From: Bursaphelenchus xylophilus
Lineage: Eukaryota; Nematoda; Chromadorea; Rhabditida; Aphelenchoididae
Direction: 5' to 3'
NCBI GenBank assembly: GCA_904066235.2
Contig: CAJFCV020000003.1
Location: 11,966,001-12,030,000 of the forward strand
DNA length: 64,000 nt
Shown in pieces: positions 29,101-38,550 of the stretch; positions within the stretch are counted from its first letter, which is position 1, and the number at the start of each line of letters is the position of its first letter. The position numbers and the translations under genes are program-made. The notes under the pieces were generated by a model that saw only the letters and a list, made by a program, of their open reading frames with translations, was not told where the DNA came from and made no database searches.

Positions 29101-31871
29101 ACTGTGCAATTGTCGCAAGCGCCCGCAAATGTGCAAGGCGGCTCCGCACCGTGCATTTTAAAGCTTGCACCGTGCAAGCCTTTTTCAACAGCGTCGCCAC
29201 GAATTTTATGTACGCGACAGACAATTGCACAGTGCGAAATGGTTCGAACTTCGAAATGGTCCGTGCACTGTGCGAAAAGCCGCAAAATGCGCTGTGCGGC
29301 GCGACAAAAAATCTACGCACTTTTTTAAAAACCTAACATATGAAGGACTCTCAGTTTGTCGGGAAAATAATGAGCATGTTGCACCAATCCCGTCGCTGAA
29401 GTGAAAAGAAATTTTATTTTGCCGCGACACAAGTCATTTTCTCGGCGGCGATGCGGTTTTCTCTGCGACAGCCGGGAAAATAGTCTGTCGGGAAAATAGT
29501 GTGGATTTGTCGCAGAAAAATGTTATCAAAACTAGCCCTGAAAATATCAGAACCATCCTGATATTTTCAAAATTGAAGTCGATTTGCATCAATGACAACT
29601 TCTATATACGAAGGTAACGAAGGAAACGACTCGAACTTTTTAGTATTTACTTTTCCAGAAATGTTTTTCGACTTGTCAGCTCTCTTCATTTTCCCTACTC
29701 TCTCGTCCAAAAAACACTTTTCTATTTACTTTATTTAGTTCGTGAAGGTTCGAGCAACGAACCGTGAAAGGTTCGTTGTTCTCCGGTTACTCATTACTTT
29801 TAAAAGTGCGCTCTACTCTTTATTAAACAGCTCTTGAACTTATTAATTCTCCCACTTAATTCCCCCGCCATTCTCAAGGCCGCCGCGGTAAGAACGTTGA
29901 GTGAAAGAAAGAGTGTTCTGACTCACGTCTTACTCTGGGCCCCAACAAACGTTGAGTGGGTTTTTCACGGGGGGTAGTTGCATTTTGTTGGGTTGTAACT
30001 TCAAAAAGTTATTTTAAGGCTGGTCGTTTCGAGAATTTGAAAAAAATTTCTTTTTTATTTACTGAAAAAGCTTTTATTTTCGCGCAGAGTGGAGGATGGC
30101 GATATTGGCGGGCATTGCGAAGCGCAAACACTCTTTTCAGAAACTACGCGGACTTTTTTCGCTTTATCGCGAACGCACAGTGCATTTTGCTGATTTTTGC
30201 ACAGTGCAAATTTGACAAGGAAAGTACTTTTATGGGGGCTCCTACATTTTGACGGGAAATATCTCAAAAAATCAGGAAAAATGTGCTGATCAAGGATATA
30301 TAAATCTTAGCTGCTCATTTTAGGTTTTTAGGGGTGAAAACTCAATCGGAAGTTGACTTAAAGTCCTATATGAACCCCTTTTCGCTTAATTTTTCACAAG
30401 TTTACAATTTTTATTTTGGCTTAAAATGATGTTTATTGAGTTTCTAAGACGTAATAAATCAGTCTTGGCACAAAAATTTATTTTTCCGACCTTCAACTTT
30501 AAAAAAAGTTGATTCGGCCCAAAAGGGAAATCGAACCCGTGCGGCGTTCGCCCTCATGATTCCCAGACTACGGCACTAGCCACTCGGCCACACCGCTCTC
30601 TGCAGTAGGAAGAGACCGACTGCGCTTTTTATCGTTTCGAGTGCCTGCGCCTTTTGTAGGGAAATTAAGCCAGTTTTTGGGCATTTTCACCCCTAAAAAC
30701 CTAAAATGGGCAGCTAAGATTTATATATCCTTGATCAGCACATTTTTTCTGATTTTTTGAGATATGTCCCGTCAAAAAGTAGGAGCCCCCATAAAAGTAC
30801 TTTCCTTGTGAAAAAAGCAGGTTTGCGCAGTGAAATGCGTTTTGGTGCACTGTGCAAAATGAAAAATTGTACGGTGCAAATTGGGGTGTGTACCGTGCAT
30901 TTTGCATGCACTATACGAAATTACCAGTAGGCTTTTTGTCGCAAAAAATTTTCGCACTGTGCACTTCACCTTTTGCACTAGGCAATTCGAAAACGGCCGG
31001 GACGTAGGATTTTGCCAAATGCGTCGCACGTCAAGATTTTGCGCTCAAAGGGTTATCTTCCAACACGAAAGTTGGCATTCTGTTCCCGCTTATGAAAGTG
31101 TCCAAAAAATCCGTCTCAATTACGGTTTTTTTGGATGAAGTCAGAGGAAAGGCGAAATATTGCGCAAAATGAAGAGATTTTCTATCTCGAAACTGGCTCA
31201 TTTGATTTTTTTCGTTTTAGGCTGAAAAAATCCGCCTTGTTCCAGACTATGTTTCCACGAAACTTCAAACAGGGGCGAGGGAAAATCTTAGAGAAATCCT
31301 CGAAATCGCAACATTTTTTAGGCGTTGTTAGTTTAGGCTTCAAACAGATAGAAGGCGACCATTTTTTTATATGAAATATATATGTTCAGGTTAAGCAGAT
31401 GTCCAGCTTCAAATTTATGTATGCAATAACCCTATTCTACCCCATCTTCATGGTGTAATCAGGTTATCTTTGGAGCAAAAAATTATTCTTTCGCTGAAAC
31501 AGAATGCCAAGAATTTTTTATTTCTTGAGCGCTTTTGTTTTATCTTTTCTTGACGTGCGTCGCCAAACGGTTCAAAACGGCCTGTGCACCGTGCAAAAAG
31601 AAGAAAAAAGCACCGTGCAAAAAGTCTACGCACTTCACGAAACGACTAGTCCTAAAAATCAAGTTTCCCGCGCGAAATTGGCAAAGACACTTTTTTTGCA
31701 CCGTAGACGGCAGTTTTCGACAGAAAATATTTTTTTGGGCAGTCCTATGGCTAAAAAGGCATTTTTCTTTCGCTAACTTACGATTTGGATCAAATTCTGG
31801 TGAAATTTCTGATTTGCTTCATTCGTTGAGAAGTTGAGCTCCACAAATGGCATTGACAACACACGGGTCTC
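23132..31871 (-). CDS. Seven-transmembrane receptor-like protein, N-terminus missing
   Basis: Exons 25783-25592, 25512-25336, 24578-24235, 23649-23415 and 23311-23132 join in frame and give seven hydrophobic helices: CAHCVILLGIMSLTCLVIVL, FVAAIFLLIWNYYG, ISLIVFIFITILVS, LLPIILLVICTLFCLTALM, NMILFIYLFSTV, GLYLALFSLASIILPFLFVS and LIKLLFLCVVVAS. A further in-phase exon, 31871-31782 (ETRVLSMPFVELNFS), is the best candidate upstream piece, which makes a 6 kb repeat-filled intron; it could belong to another gene. The topology and multi-exon form suggest the nematode Gr/gur or DUF267-like group rather than str/srh receptors, but no diagnostic motif was found. About 405 residues are assembled, without a start codon. 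Ligand and cell are unknown. Confidence 0.65.
23344..23400. mobile_element. Half CTGTCGGG MITE (left half), subtype A
   Basis: CATCAGTCTGTCGGGAAAAT with GTGGATTCGTTGCG, then directly the splice donor of the receptor gene exon at 23415. No right half. Confidence 0.75.
23694..24023. mobile_element. Family P palindromic element, short form
   Basis: AGGGGAAGTGTTCAAAGTGC to GCACTTTGGGTACTTCCCCT. The core GGAGAGCGGTCAGAGAGAAA is present but much of the right arm is deleted. Intronic in the receptor gene. Confidence 0.8.
24046..24203. mobile_element. CTGTCGGG MITE, subtype B
   Basis: TATCAGCCTGTCGGGAAAA to CCCGACAGACTGA. Intronic, about 30 bp from an exon of the receptor gene. Confidence 0.88.
24635..24791. 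mobile_element. CTGTCGGG MITE, subtype B
   Basis: TATCAGTCTGTCGGGAAAAT to CCCGACAGACTTA. Intronic in the receptor gene. Confidence 0.88.
24864..25298. mobile_element. Family P palindromic element
   Basis: GGCAAGTACCCCAAGTGCGA to GAGCGTCGAACTTGAAGC. Contains GCGGCCGAGAGAGTACC and AGTTTCATCAAAATCTG. Intronic in the receptor gene. Confidence 0.8.
25810..25970. mobile_element. CTGTCGGG MITE, subtype B
   Basis: TAGTTTGTCGGGAAAATAATG to GTGCTCATTATTTTCCCGAC with AGATGATA. Lies 27 bp upstream of a receptor exon in gene orientation. Confidence 0.85.
26400..26712. repeat. Diverged family P element
   Basis: Holds the CATGCCTAATTCTACCGTAG block, TTTCTGCAAAGCGCG and CAAAATCTGAGCCTCGC, all from the right half of family P. 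Confidence 0.6.
27018..27442. mobile_element. Complete family P palindromic element
   Basis: AGGGGAAGTGTTCAATGTGC to GCAGTTGGAGTACTTCCCTT, with close similarity to the copies at 5167 and 33911. Confidence 0.85.
27446..27715. repeat. Truncated family P element
   Basis: Starts within the left arm (CTTAGCTTTTGCTTTGCAG) and ends GAGCGTCGCACTTGGGGTAC. It directly follows the complete copy. Confidence 0.7.
27752..27881. mobile_element. CTGTCGGG MITE, subtype A
   Basis: TATCAGTCTGTCGGGAAAA with CTGGATTAGTCGC, and CTCCACATTATTTTTCCGAC at right. Confidence 0.85.
27962..28120. mobile_element. MITE left end fused to a family G right half
   Basis: A subtype B left end (GAGCATTCTGTCGCATCG) runs straight into a family G segment with GCACTGTG, GCACAGTGC and GTCGCAAAAATTACACC. 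Confidence 0.7.
28177..28323. mobile_element. Chimeric MITE, subtype B left and subtype A right
   Basis: Left GAGCACTCTGTCGCATCG is subtype B. Right GTGACAAATCCACATTATT is subtype A. A run of about 24 T follows directly. Confidence 0.85.
28350..28980. other. No recognisable gene
   Basis: Contains a local inverted pair, GATCGTATTCCAAAA / TTTTGGGAATACGATC (28528-28584), but no supported exon. Confidence 0.45.
28985..29330. mobile_element. Family G element with AAAGTGCGTAGAC ends
   Basis: Left ATAAAGTGCGTAGACTTTTT and right AAAAAATCTACGCACTTTTT are inverted. Inside are about ten GCACNGTGC or near-identical palindromes. Open frames on both strands here come from the repeat. Confidence 0.85.
29351..29525. 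mobile_element. Truncated subtype B MITE joined to a subtype A left end
   Basis: Left CAGTTTGTCGGGAAAATAATG with GAGCATGTTGC. Where the right end should be it reads GCGACAGCCGGGAAAATAG and then a fresh TCTGTCGGGAAAATAGTGTGG. Confidence 0.75.
29526..30125. other. No recognisable gene
   Basis: No supported exon. Short repeats of GGTTCG(A/T)(G/T) occur around 29750-29790. Confidence 0.4.
30215..30809. repeat. Foldback element with 126 bp arms around a tRNA-like sequence
   Basis: Left arm 30215-30340 (ACAAGGAAAGTACTTTTATG...) pairs with right arm 30684-30809 with few mismatches. The 343 bp centre carries a tRNA-like sequence on the minus strand. It has inserted into a family G element. Confidence 0.85.
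30513..30598 (-). tRNA. tRNA-like sequence, type II (Ser/Leu-like), probably a pseudogene
   Basis: On the minus strand an A-box-like TGGCCGAGTGG, a long variable arm (GGGCGAACGCC) and a B-box-like GGTTCGATTTCCC are in tRNA order. The anticodon stem pairs poorly, no U33-containing loop can be placed with confidence, and the T loop is one base long. A functional tRNA is unlikely. Confidence 0.4.
31575..31650. repeat. Family G end fragment
   Basis: Two GCACCGTGC motifs, then GTCTACGCACTTCACG and ACTAGT, the usual family G terminus. Confidence 0.65.
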
Positions 31872-31912
31872 CTGAAAGTTCAAACTATTAGACTAACAGA
31901 GGAAGATCACAG

Positions 31913-32060
31913 TTTGCTCTCCCCATTTTGTGTAGTCTCTCGGCGGCAAAGATCGTTCAATATCTCGGCAGCCCCTTCAAAGTGTGAAGTAAAATTTTCA
32001 GTCTTTTTTATTCGACCTATATCCAACTTGCGTGCAAAATGTAAAGCAAATCTGAGCCAT
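31913..32060. repeat. Partial family P right half
   Basis: GCTCTCCCCATTTTGTG, AGTCTCTCGGCGGCAAAG and AAATCTGAGCCATGCAC match family P. It runs into the foldback at 32052. Confidence 0.6.
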
Positions 32061-33272
32061 GCACTGCAGGATGAGCCAAGTCTTTCTCCTTGGATGGTCA
32101 ACTCTTCCTCTCAAAATTCTTTATTGTCAAGATTAATATAAACTTCTTTATGTTTTAATCTGCATATTTCGACAGGACAATAACCCCATAAGTAAGTTAA
32201 ATTATCCCTCTTTCTGACTCTGCAACAATTTTTTGCATTACATAAGTTTACCCTTGCGTATTTAGACATTGTAGTAGGTATATAAATTTAGCTGAATGCT
32301 GTTCGTTCTTGCGATTCCATGAACGAAATTTGAAAGTCTTCCCCACAAAAGAACCGGCGTCGAGCCTTCTTGGTGCCAGAATTGTTTCAGCATGAAAGGA
32401 CTTACAGTTTTTCTGTTGATTCGATTTCCGATATTACACTAGGTACTTTTATCAAGTTGCAGGCAAAATCTAATGTTTTTGAAGTTTAAACCCGGAAAAC
32501 TACAACGCTGAGCCATTACTAAACCGTCCCCAACATAAATATTCTTTCAAACCCGGATTTGAGATGCCTTAGGTTCAAAGTGATCAAGTACAACGTGGAT
32601 CTAAAAAAGTCTCCAATACCTCTCATTCTGTTCAAAACATTTTTTAGATCGACCAGGGACCTTTTAAATATGGTTTGCGAAGTATAAATACGCATCTATG
32701 GCCGCGGATACATCAAAATTGTTCCATACCTAAAATCTGAAAAAAAAATTAAAAACGACAATAAAAGGGGGGAAATCACTGTTACGACGTTAAGAATGCT
32801 AAAATAAAGTTTTATTGTCCATGTAGACCTTACATGACGTAAAACGGGACCTAATCTCGCCTTAAACTTACAAAAGTACCTAGTGTAATATCGAAAATCG
32901 AATCAACAAAAAAACTGTAAGTCCTTTCACGCTGAAACAATTCTGGCACCAAGAAGGCTCGACGCCGGTTCTTTTGTGGGGAAGACTTTCAAATTTCGTT
33001 CATGGAATCGCAAGAACAAACAGCATTCAGCTAAATTTGTACACCTGCAACAATGGCTAAATGCGCAAGGATAAACTTATGTAATGCAAAAAATCATTGC
33101 ATATATAGAAAGAGGGTTAATTTAACTTACTTTTCGAGTTATTGTCCTGTCGATGTATGTAGATTGAAACATAAAGAAATTTATATTAATCTTGACAAAA
33201 ACAAAATTTTGGGAGGAAGAGTTGACCACCCAAGGGGAAAGACTTGGCTCATCCTGCAGTGCCATGCTCCTT
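32052..33272. repeat. 1.2 kb foldback element with ~400 bp arms
   Basis: Left arm 32052-32451 pairs with right arm 32873-33272. Outer ends pair GCACTGCAGGATGAGCC with GGCTCATCCTGCAGTGCC. Inner ends pair ACACTAGGTACTTTT with AAAAGTACCTAGTGT. Arms differ by scattered changes and small indels. The ~420 bp centre has no coding signal. It looks like a non-autonomous foldback transposon or an inverted duplication. Confidence 0.85.
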
Positions 33273-33294
33273 CCCACAATTTAGCGCTCAATTT

Positions 33295-33440
33295 ATCAGT
33301 CTGTCGGGAAAATAATGTGGATTTTTTGCGCTTTGCCCATTATCGGTTTGCGACGGCTAGCCACGGCTGGAGATTTGATGGTCGACGGAAAGCGAGGCAT
33401 TTTTCTGCGAAAAATCCACATTATTTTCCCGACAAACAGA
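33295..33440. mobile_element. CTGTCGGG MITE, subtype A
   Basis: TATCAGTCTGTCGGGAAAA with GTGGATTTTTTGCG, and AAATCCACATTATTTTCCC at right. Confidence 0.88.
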
Positions 33441-33860
33441 TTTTTTTAAATCGGAGAGCTCAAAAACCTCGCTGCAAATAATCTCCCCACCCCAGCCAAC
33501 CCATATCATCAAAATTGGCTCCAAAAATAGTAAAACTCAACGTACTAGTAGTCATCTATTCATGCCTGTCTTCATTGCGCTTCCGATTCAATATTCTCCC
33601 TGTGTTCTTCGCGCCGTAATGCCATAAATCTGCGCTCGAGGAGTTAAGACTTTCGGCGTTGTTCTTATAAACTTCATGCTTCGTTTGTTGTGAGCTCGTC
33701 TTCTTGAAGGACCCGAAAAAATGCGTAGATGACATAGTGGATGGCCAGATTGCGTCACAAAAGGAAGGATCAAGTTGAGTTCAAAACGAAAAAAATTCAA
33801 AAGCTTCGGCATATGGCGGCATGCCGAAGCGTCTGCATTTCCGAAATCAGTTTTTGGAGA

Positions 33861-33890
33861 TCTGTCGGGAAAATAATGAAAATTCTTGCC
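33861..33890. mobile_element. CTGTCGGG MITE left-end stub
   Basis: GATCTGTCGGGAAAATAATG is cut off by the family P element that follows. Confidence 0.55.
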
Positions 33891-33910
33891 GCAACACAAT
33901 TGTTTTTCAC

Positions 33911-34369
33911 AGAGGAAGTACTCCAAGTGCGACGCTCACATTTTCTTTAAATTTTGCACACACGTCGGGTATGGACTGAATATCAATTCCTGAAAGTTTT
34001 AGCTCGCGCTTTGCGGGCGCCGCCGAGATATCGAACGATTGTTGCCGCCGAGAGAGCACGCTAAACTTGGAGAGCGGTCAGAGAGAAAAGCGCTTTTTGG
34101 CCATAACTTTGGCAGTTTCGTGCGGAAAAATTTGATTTTTTGAAACATTATCTGAAACATTATCCTTTACGCTAGAAATAGGCATGAGACTTTTCGTGCC
34201 GAAATTCAGCAAAAAGTCCAAAATTTTGGCCGACTTTCGTCCTAAAAATCTCGATTGTTTCTGCAAAGCGCGAGCTAGGATTCTCGCATATATCATATAA
34301 AAAATTATTCTAAATTTGTGCCAAGTTTTATCAAAATCTGAGCGTCGCACTTGGAGTACTTCCCCTGTC
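33911..34369. mobile_element. Complete family P palindromic element
   Basis: AGAGGAAGTACTCCAAGTGC to GCACTTGGAGTACTTCCCCT, 459 bp. The two arms pair through the ends and through the CTAGCTCGCGCTTTGC region. An MITE stub lies left of it and the right end of a subtype B MITE lies right of it, so it may have inserted into one MITE. Confidence 0.88.
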
Positions 34370-34372
34370 AGT

Positions 34373-34414
34373 TTGGATGCAGCAGAGTGCTCATTATTTT
34401 CCCGACAAACTGAT
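34373..34414. mobile_element. CTGTCGGG MITE right end, subtype B
   Basis: GATGCAGCAGAGTGCTCATT then CCCGACAAACTGATA. Probably the other half of the MITE stub at 33861, split by the family P insertion. Confidence 0.7.
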
Positions 34415-34449
34415 AGATGCAAAAACAAAAAAAATTTTGACAAAATTTA

Positions 34450-34598
34450 CTGTTGGGAAAATAATGTGGATTCTTCGAGCCTTCAAATCGCCCATCATCG
34501 CCTTGCAACGGCTAGCCATAGCTGGAGATTTGATTCGCGACTGCGACGAAGATAGGCATTTTGCCGCGAAAAATCCACATTATTTCCCCGACAGACTT
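34450..34598. mobile_element. CTGTCGGG MITE, subtype A
   Basis: ACTGTTGGGAAAATAATGTGG to AAATCCACATTATTTCCCCG. The terminus has one altered base (TTGGG). Confidence 0.85.
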
Positions 34599-34920
34599 AT
34601 TGCTGAGGCGAATAAGTTTGTTTGAATCGCTAAAAAACATGATATTCTACAAGCTTAGTGACCCGCATCAACCTTGTAGTGTTATAATACTTTATATCCG
34701 ATTTTTGAGGATTTAATCTTCTCTGTCGGGAATTTGATTTCCATACATTTTCAATTCACTTTTTACGGAAAAATTCCGATTTTTGTGGCACTCTTTTCTA
34801 ATAAATCCGTGCTTGGTTTTATGAAAATCATCAAATTTATTATTAATATTTTCACAAAGTGCGTAGAATTTTTTCGCCTTTATCGCGGACGCACAGTTGA
34901 TTTTTTGCCTTTTATCCAAT

Positions 34921-35078
34921 ACCAGTCTGTCGGGAAAATAACGGCGGATCGTCGCGCCTCGGAATCGCTCATCATCGCTTTGCGACTGCAAGCCGCGGCT
35001 TGGGATTTGGTGCGCGATAGCGGCGAGGCGAGACATGTTGCTGCGACGATCCGCCGTTATTTTTCCGACAGACTGATA
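34921..35078. mobile_element. CTGTCGGG MITE, subtype C
   Basis: ACGGCGGATCGTCGCGCC and GCGACGATCCGCCGTTA inside the common termini. Very close to the copy at 8752-8909. Confidence 0.9.
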
Positions 35079-35149
35079 CTTATCGCTTTGCTTGCATTTT
35101 GCGACGCCGACGGCACCATGCGAAGAAATTCAAGGCTTTTTGGCCCGCC

Positions 35150-35314
35150 TATCAGCCTGTCGGGAAAATAATGTGGATTTGTCGCAGAAAAATGTCTCGC
35201 CTCGTCGCAGCCGCACACCAAATCTCCAGCCGCGGCTAGCCGCCGCAAAGCGATGATGGGCGATTCTAAGGCGCGAAAAATCTACATTATTTACGTATTT
35301 TCTCGGCAAACTGA
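35150..35314. mobile_element. CTGTCGGG MITE, subtype A, altered right end
   Basis: TATCAGCCTGTCGGGAAAA at left. The right end has an insertion: CTACATTATTTACGTATTTT then CTCGGCAAACTGATA. Confidence 0.82.
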
Positions 35315-36029
35315 TAATCGGCACTTTGTCGCCGTGCCCGACCACGTCGCTAAAGTAAAAACTACAGGTATCACGGTGAAAATTGGGGTTTGCACTGTGC
35401 ATCTTGCCTGGTGGTTAAAGATCTACACACTTTACAAAAATGCAAGTAAATGCGTGCCCAGTTTCATGAAAATCTGCGTGTCGCACGTTCTGCACCTCCT
35501 CGAAATTGTAACGCCAAGTTTTTGCTTTTTTTCCTCGTCCAAAACTCGCGCAGTAATATCGTACTAATTATACTTTGCGCCTTAAAAATCGCTGGCTCTT
35601 GTCCATTTCACCTGAGGTCATTCTCGCGGCGGGGGTCTAAGCTGTTTGTCCACTTCGAAGGGAGTGAGTGCGGTCATCCAGCGGTTTTGGACTTATTTGC
35701 GCAGATGACGCAAAAATAACCAAAAAGTTCGTGCAGTCGATTTTTAAATAATATGTATTACTCATCGCGAGCCGTTTAATCGCTTGTCCTCGGAGAGGAG
35801 GGCGAACTCTGACCTGGAGCAATATGTTTTTATCATTTTTACGGGCTGTGGGCTAATTTTCTGACCAATTTGAGTCAGTACTGGCAGCAGGGAGGCTTAC
35901 ACTTTCCGGGTGAAATAGATACTGTTTGGGCAGTGCTAGAAATTTCAAATATTACTCAAGCTTGACAAAAATTTAGATCAGTCCTTCTAAAAACATGTCT
36001 GACTCATACCTCGAGCTCTCCAGAAACAG

Positions 36030-36435
36030 GCGCCCAAAGTAAAACGCTCAGGTTTTGATGAAATTTGGCAAAATTTAGACCATCTTTTCCAAGACATATA
36101 TAATTTTTCCAGAAACGTGCGAGGTTTTCAGGTCAAAAATTGCGGTAATTGTAGCACTTTTTTCAAATTTCAGCATGTAAAGTTTCTTGGCTATTCCAAT
36201 CGTATATGATAACGTTTCCGCAAAAAATCAATTTTCTCGCCCCAAAGCTGATAAAGATATTGCAAAAAAAACCTTTTTTTCTTTCTGTCCGCTCTCCGCT
36301 TTTCGCGAACTCTCTCGGCAGAAAAGATTATAGTGTGTGCGAAATTCAAAGAAAATTTGAGTGCTGCATTTGGGATCCTTCCCTTTTTAATTTGTGCCTA
36401 GTTTCATTAAAATCTGAGAGTTGCGCTTTGAGCAG
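36030..36435. repeat. Diverged family P element
   Basis: CGCCCAAAGTAAAACGCTC to AAAATCTGAGAGTTGCGC, with CTGTCCGCTCTCCGC in the core. Confidence 0.7.
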
Positions 36436-37060
36436 TTTTTGATTTTTTTTTATTTTTTTCAATACAAATTTTTTTATTGACTTCAAGTCTCTCCCACTGC
36501 CTTCGTTCAATGAGCATTAGCATGGTAATTGATATACCATCAAAATTATGGGCAAATCTGAATTCCTTATGTTCAAAACTTACATTCTCAGCAACCCCTT
36601 GCTGTTTTGTTTTTAAACGCCAATTAAAAGACGATTTCTGAGTCAGTGAATCAGCCGCCAGTTAGCCGTGGACATAGGAAAAAATCGATTTTGAGTTTTT
36701 TGCATTAAAATGACTGTTGGAAGGGGCTAAGCAAAAGCGAACAATATTTTTTCCCAAATCCTTCGTTAAGGTATATTTTTTTACAATTAACTGTTTTATA
36801 AGTAATCGCCTCTAGCTGTGGTATCTTGCCTTACAGTGCAGTGATTTGACGGCTACTGTAGTTTTTGACCCTTGCGAACACGATGGAGTGATTATTTTTC
36901 CCGGTTTCCTACTGTAACATACCGTAATACCGTATCGACCGCTAAAAAACGGTCGTAAAATCTTTGTTTCTAAAAACCCCCAGCTGATTTTTTGATATGT
37001 TAATCAGCGTAAAATTCTGCTCTAGACCCAATCAAAAAAAGTGCAAAAAGTGGTGCGACA

Positions 37061-37132
37061 AATTTCGTGGTGTAGTGGTTAGTGTGCGGGACTACCATTC
37101 CAGCGTCCCGGGTTCGATCCCGGCTGGGTGCA
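37061..37132 (+). tRNA. tRNA-like sequence (Gly-like), probably a pseudogene
   Basis: A-box-like TGGTGTAGTGG and B-box-like GGTTCGATCCC lie in tRNA order, and a loop CTACCAT would put an ACC anticodon after U33. The T arm has only a six-base loop if fully paired, and the first seven bases (AATTTCG) do not pair with the 3' end (TGGGTGC). It may be a pol III-type module rather than a working tRNA. Confidence 0.45.
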
Positions 37133-37958
37133 AATGTCAAAAAAATGCCGCAAATCAATTTGAATGTAAAAATAAGGAATGTCCGAAGAACACAAAGCAA
37201 TTTTAAATGATTATGACACCTCTGTTTTCGAGTAAACCCTGTTTAATGTAATATTAGCGGTTGAAAACGGAAAAAATAAAAGTGCTTCAAATGTGATAAA
37301 ATTTATAGATATGCTTCTACAGGTTATTATAAGAAACTTTTCCGTTAGTCTTTTTTTGTAACTTACAGTATAACGGATTACTGTAGCATAATGCAGAATT
37401 TCGTATTTTGCGTTCTACATGGCGAAAGAGAGCTGGAAGTAAAGTCATAATGTGCAGAATTATTACCAAGAAGCTTATCTGTGAGAAAAAATATTTTTTA
37501 TGGCAGGATGATTTGGTATACCTGAATAATCTTTCACCGTATTAGCGATCAACGATGACGTCAGAACATACTCGAAATAATTTGGAATTTTGTTTCGGAT
37601 AACAAAAGGCGACTTTTTTTGCTGGCAGAGCGGTCTAACAAAAAATCCCAGCCTTTTTTCAAGAACATCGAAGGGAAAATCGATTTTTTATAAATAGTTT
37701 CATGTTACAGTAATCCGTTATACTGTAAGCTACAAAAAAAGACTAACGGAAAAGTTTCTTATTATAACCTGTAGAACCATATCTATGAATTTTATCACAT
37801 TTGAAGCACTTTTATTTTTTCCGTTTTCAACCGCTAATATTACATTAAACAGGGTTTACTCGAAAACAGAGGTGTCATAATCATTTAAAATTGCTTTGTG
37901 TTCTTCGGACATTCCTTATTTTTACATTCAAATTGATTTGCGGCATTTTTTTGACATT

Positions 37959-38030
37959 TGCACCCAGCCGGGATCGAACCCGGGACGCTGGAATGGTAGT
38001 CCCGCACACTAACCACTACACCACGAAATT
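37959..38030 (-). tRNA. tRNA-like sequence, mirror copy in right arm
   Basis: Exact reverse complement of 37061-37132 with the same missing acceptor pairing and short T loop. Identity between the two copies shows the arms are recent or kept alike by gene conversion. Confidence 0.45.
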
Positions 38031-38550
38031 TGTCGCACCACTTTTTGCACTTTTTTTGATTGGGTCTAGAGCAGAATTTTACGCTGATTAACATATCAAA
38101 AAATCAGCTGGGGGTTTTTAGAAACAAAGATTTTACGACCGTTTTTTAGCGGTCGATACGGTATTACGGTATGTTACAGTAGGAAACCGGGAAAAATAAT
38201 CACTCCATCGTGTTCGCAAGGGTCAAAAACTACAGTAGCCGTCAAATCACTGCACTGTAAGGCAAGATACCACAGCTAGAGGCGATTACTTATAAAACAG
38301 TTAATTGTAAAAAAATATACCTTAACGAAGGATTTGGGAAAAAATATTGTTCGCTTTTGCTTAGCCCCTTCCAACAGTCATTTTAATGCAAAAAACTCAA
38401 AATCGATTTTTTCCTATGTCCACGGCTGACGCACTGACTCAGAAATCGTCTTTTAAAGTGACCCTTCCTCCTTTTCGCGCGTTAATCTCCATGTCCAAAT
38501 CGTACCATTCAAAGCGAATTTCCCGCTGCCTCCATCGGCTACTCCCTTTC

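Larger units (their letters stand above)
30126..31000. mobile_element. Family G element interrupted by a foldback element
   Basis: GCGGACTTTTTTCGC and two GCACAGTGC motifs lie left of 30214. GCACTGTGC, GTACGGTGC and GTACCGTGC type motifs continue right of 30810. The foldback between them interrupts the array. Confidence 0.65.
36624..38456. repeat. 1.8 kb inverted duplication with ~760 bp arms
   Basis: Left arm 36624-37389 and right arm 37701-38456 are reverse complements with only scattered differences. One is an about 11 bp indel near the outer end (GAATCAGCCGCCAGTTAGCC versus GCGTCAGCC). The spacer is 311 bp. Each arm carries one tRNA-like sequence and the string CTGTAACATACCGTAATACC. The right arm ends about 120 bp before the astacin gene start, so it probably includes promoter sequence. 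Confidence 0.92.

Noticed and set aside
28981..29340. Several ~100-codon frames on both strands
   Set aside because: All come from the palindromic family G sequence, which stays open on both strands.
33556..33735. 59-codon minus-strand frame starting MSSTHFFGSFKKTSS as first exon of the receptor gene
   Set aside because: No donor in a usable phase and a stop soon after. Linking it to the receptor would be guesswork.
37061..37132. Functional tRNA gene
   Set aside because: The acceptor stem does not pair and the T loop is short; kept only as tRNA-like.
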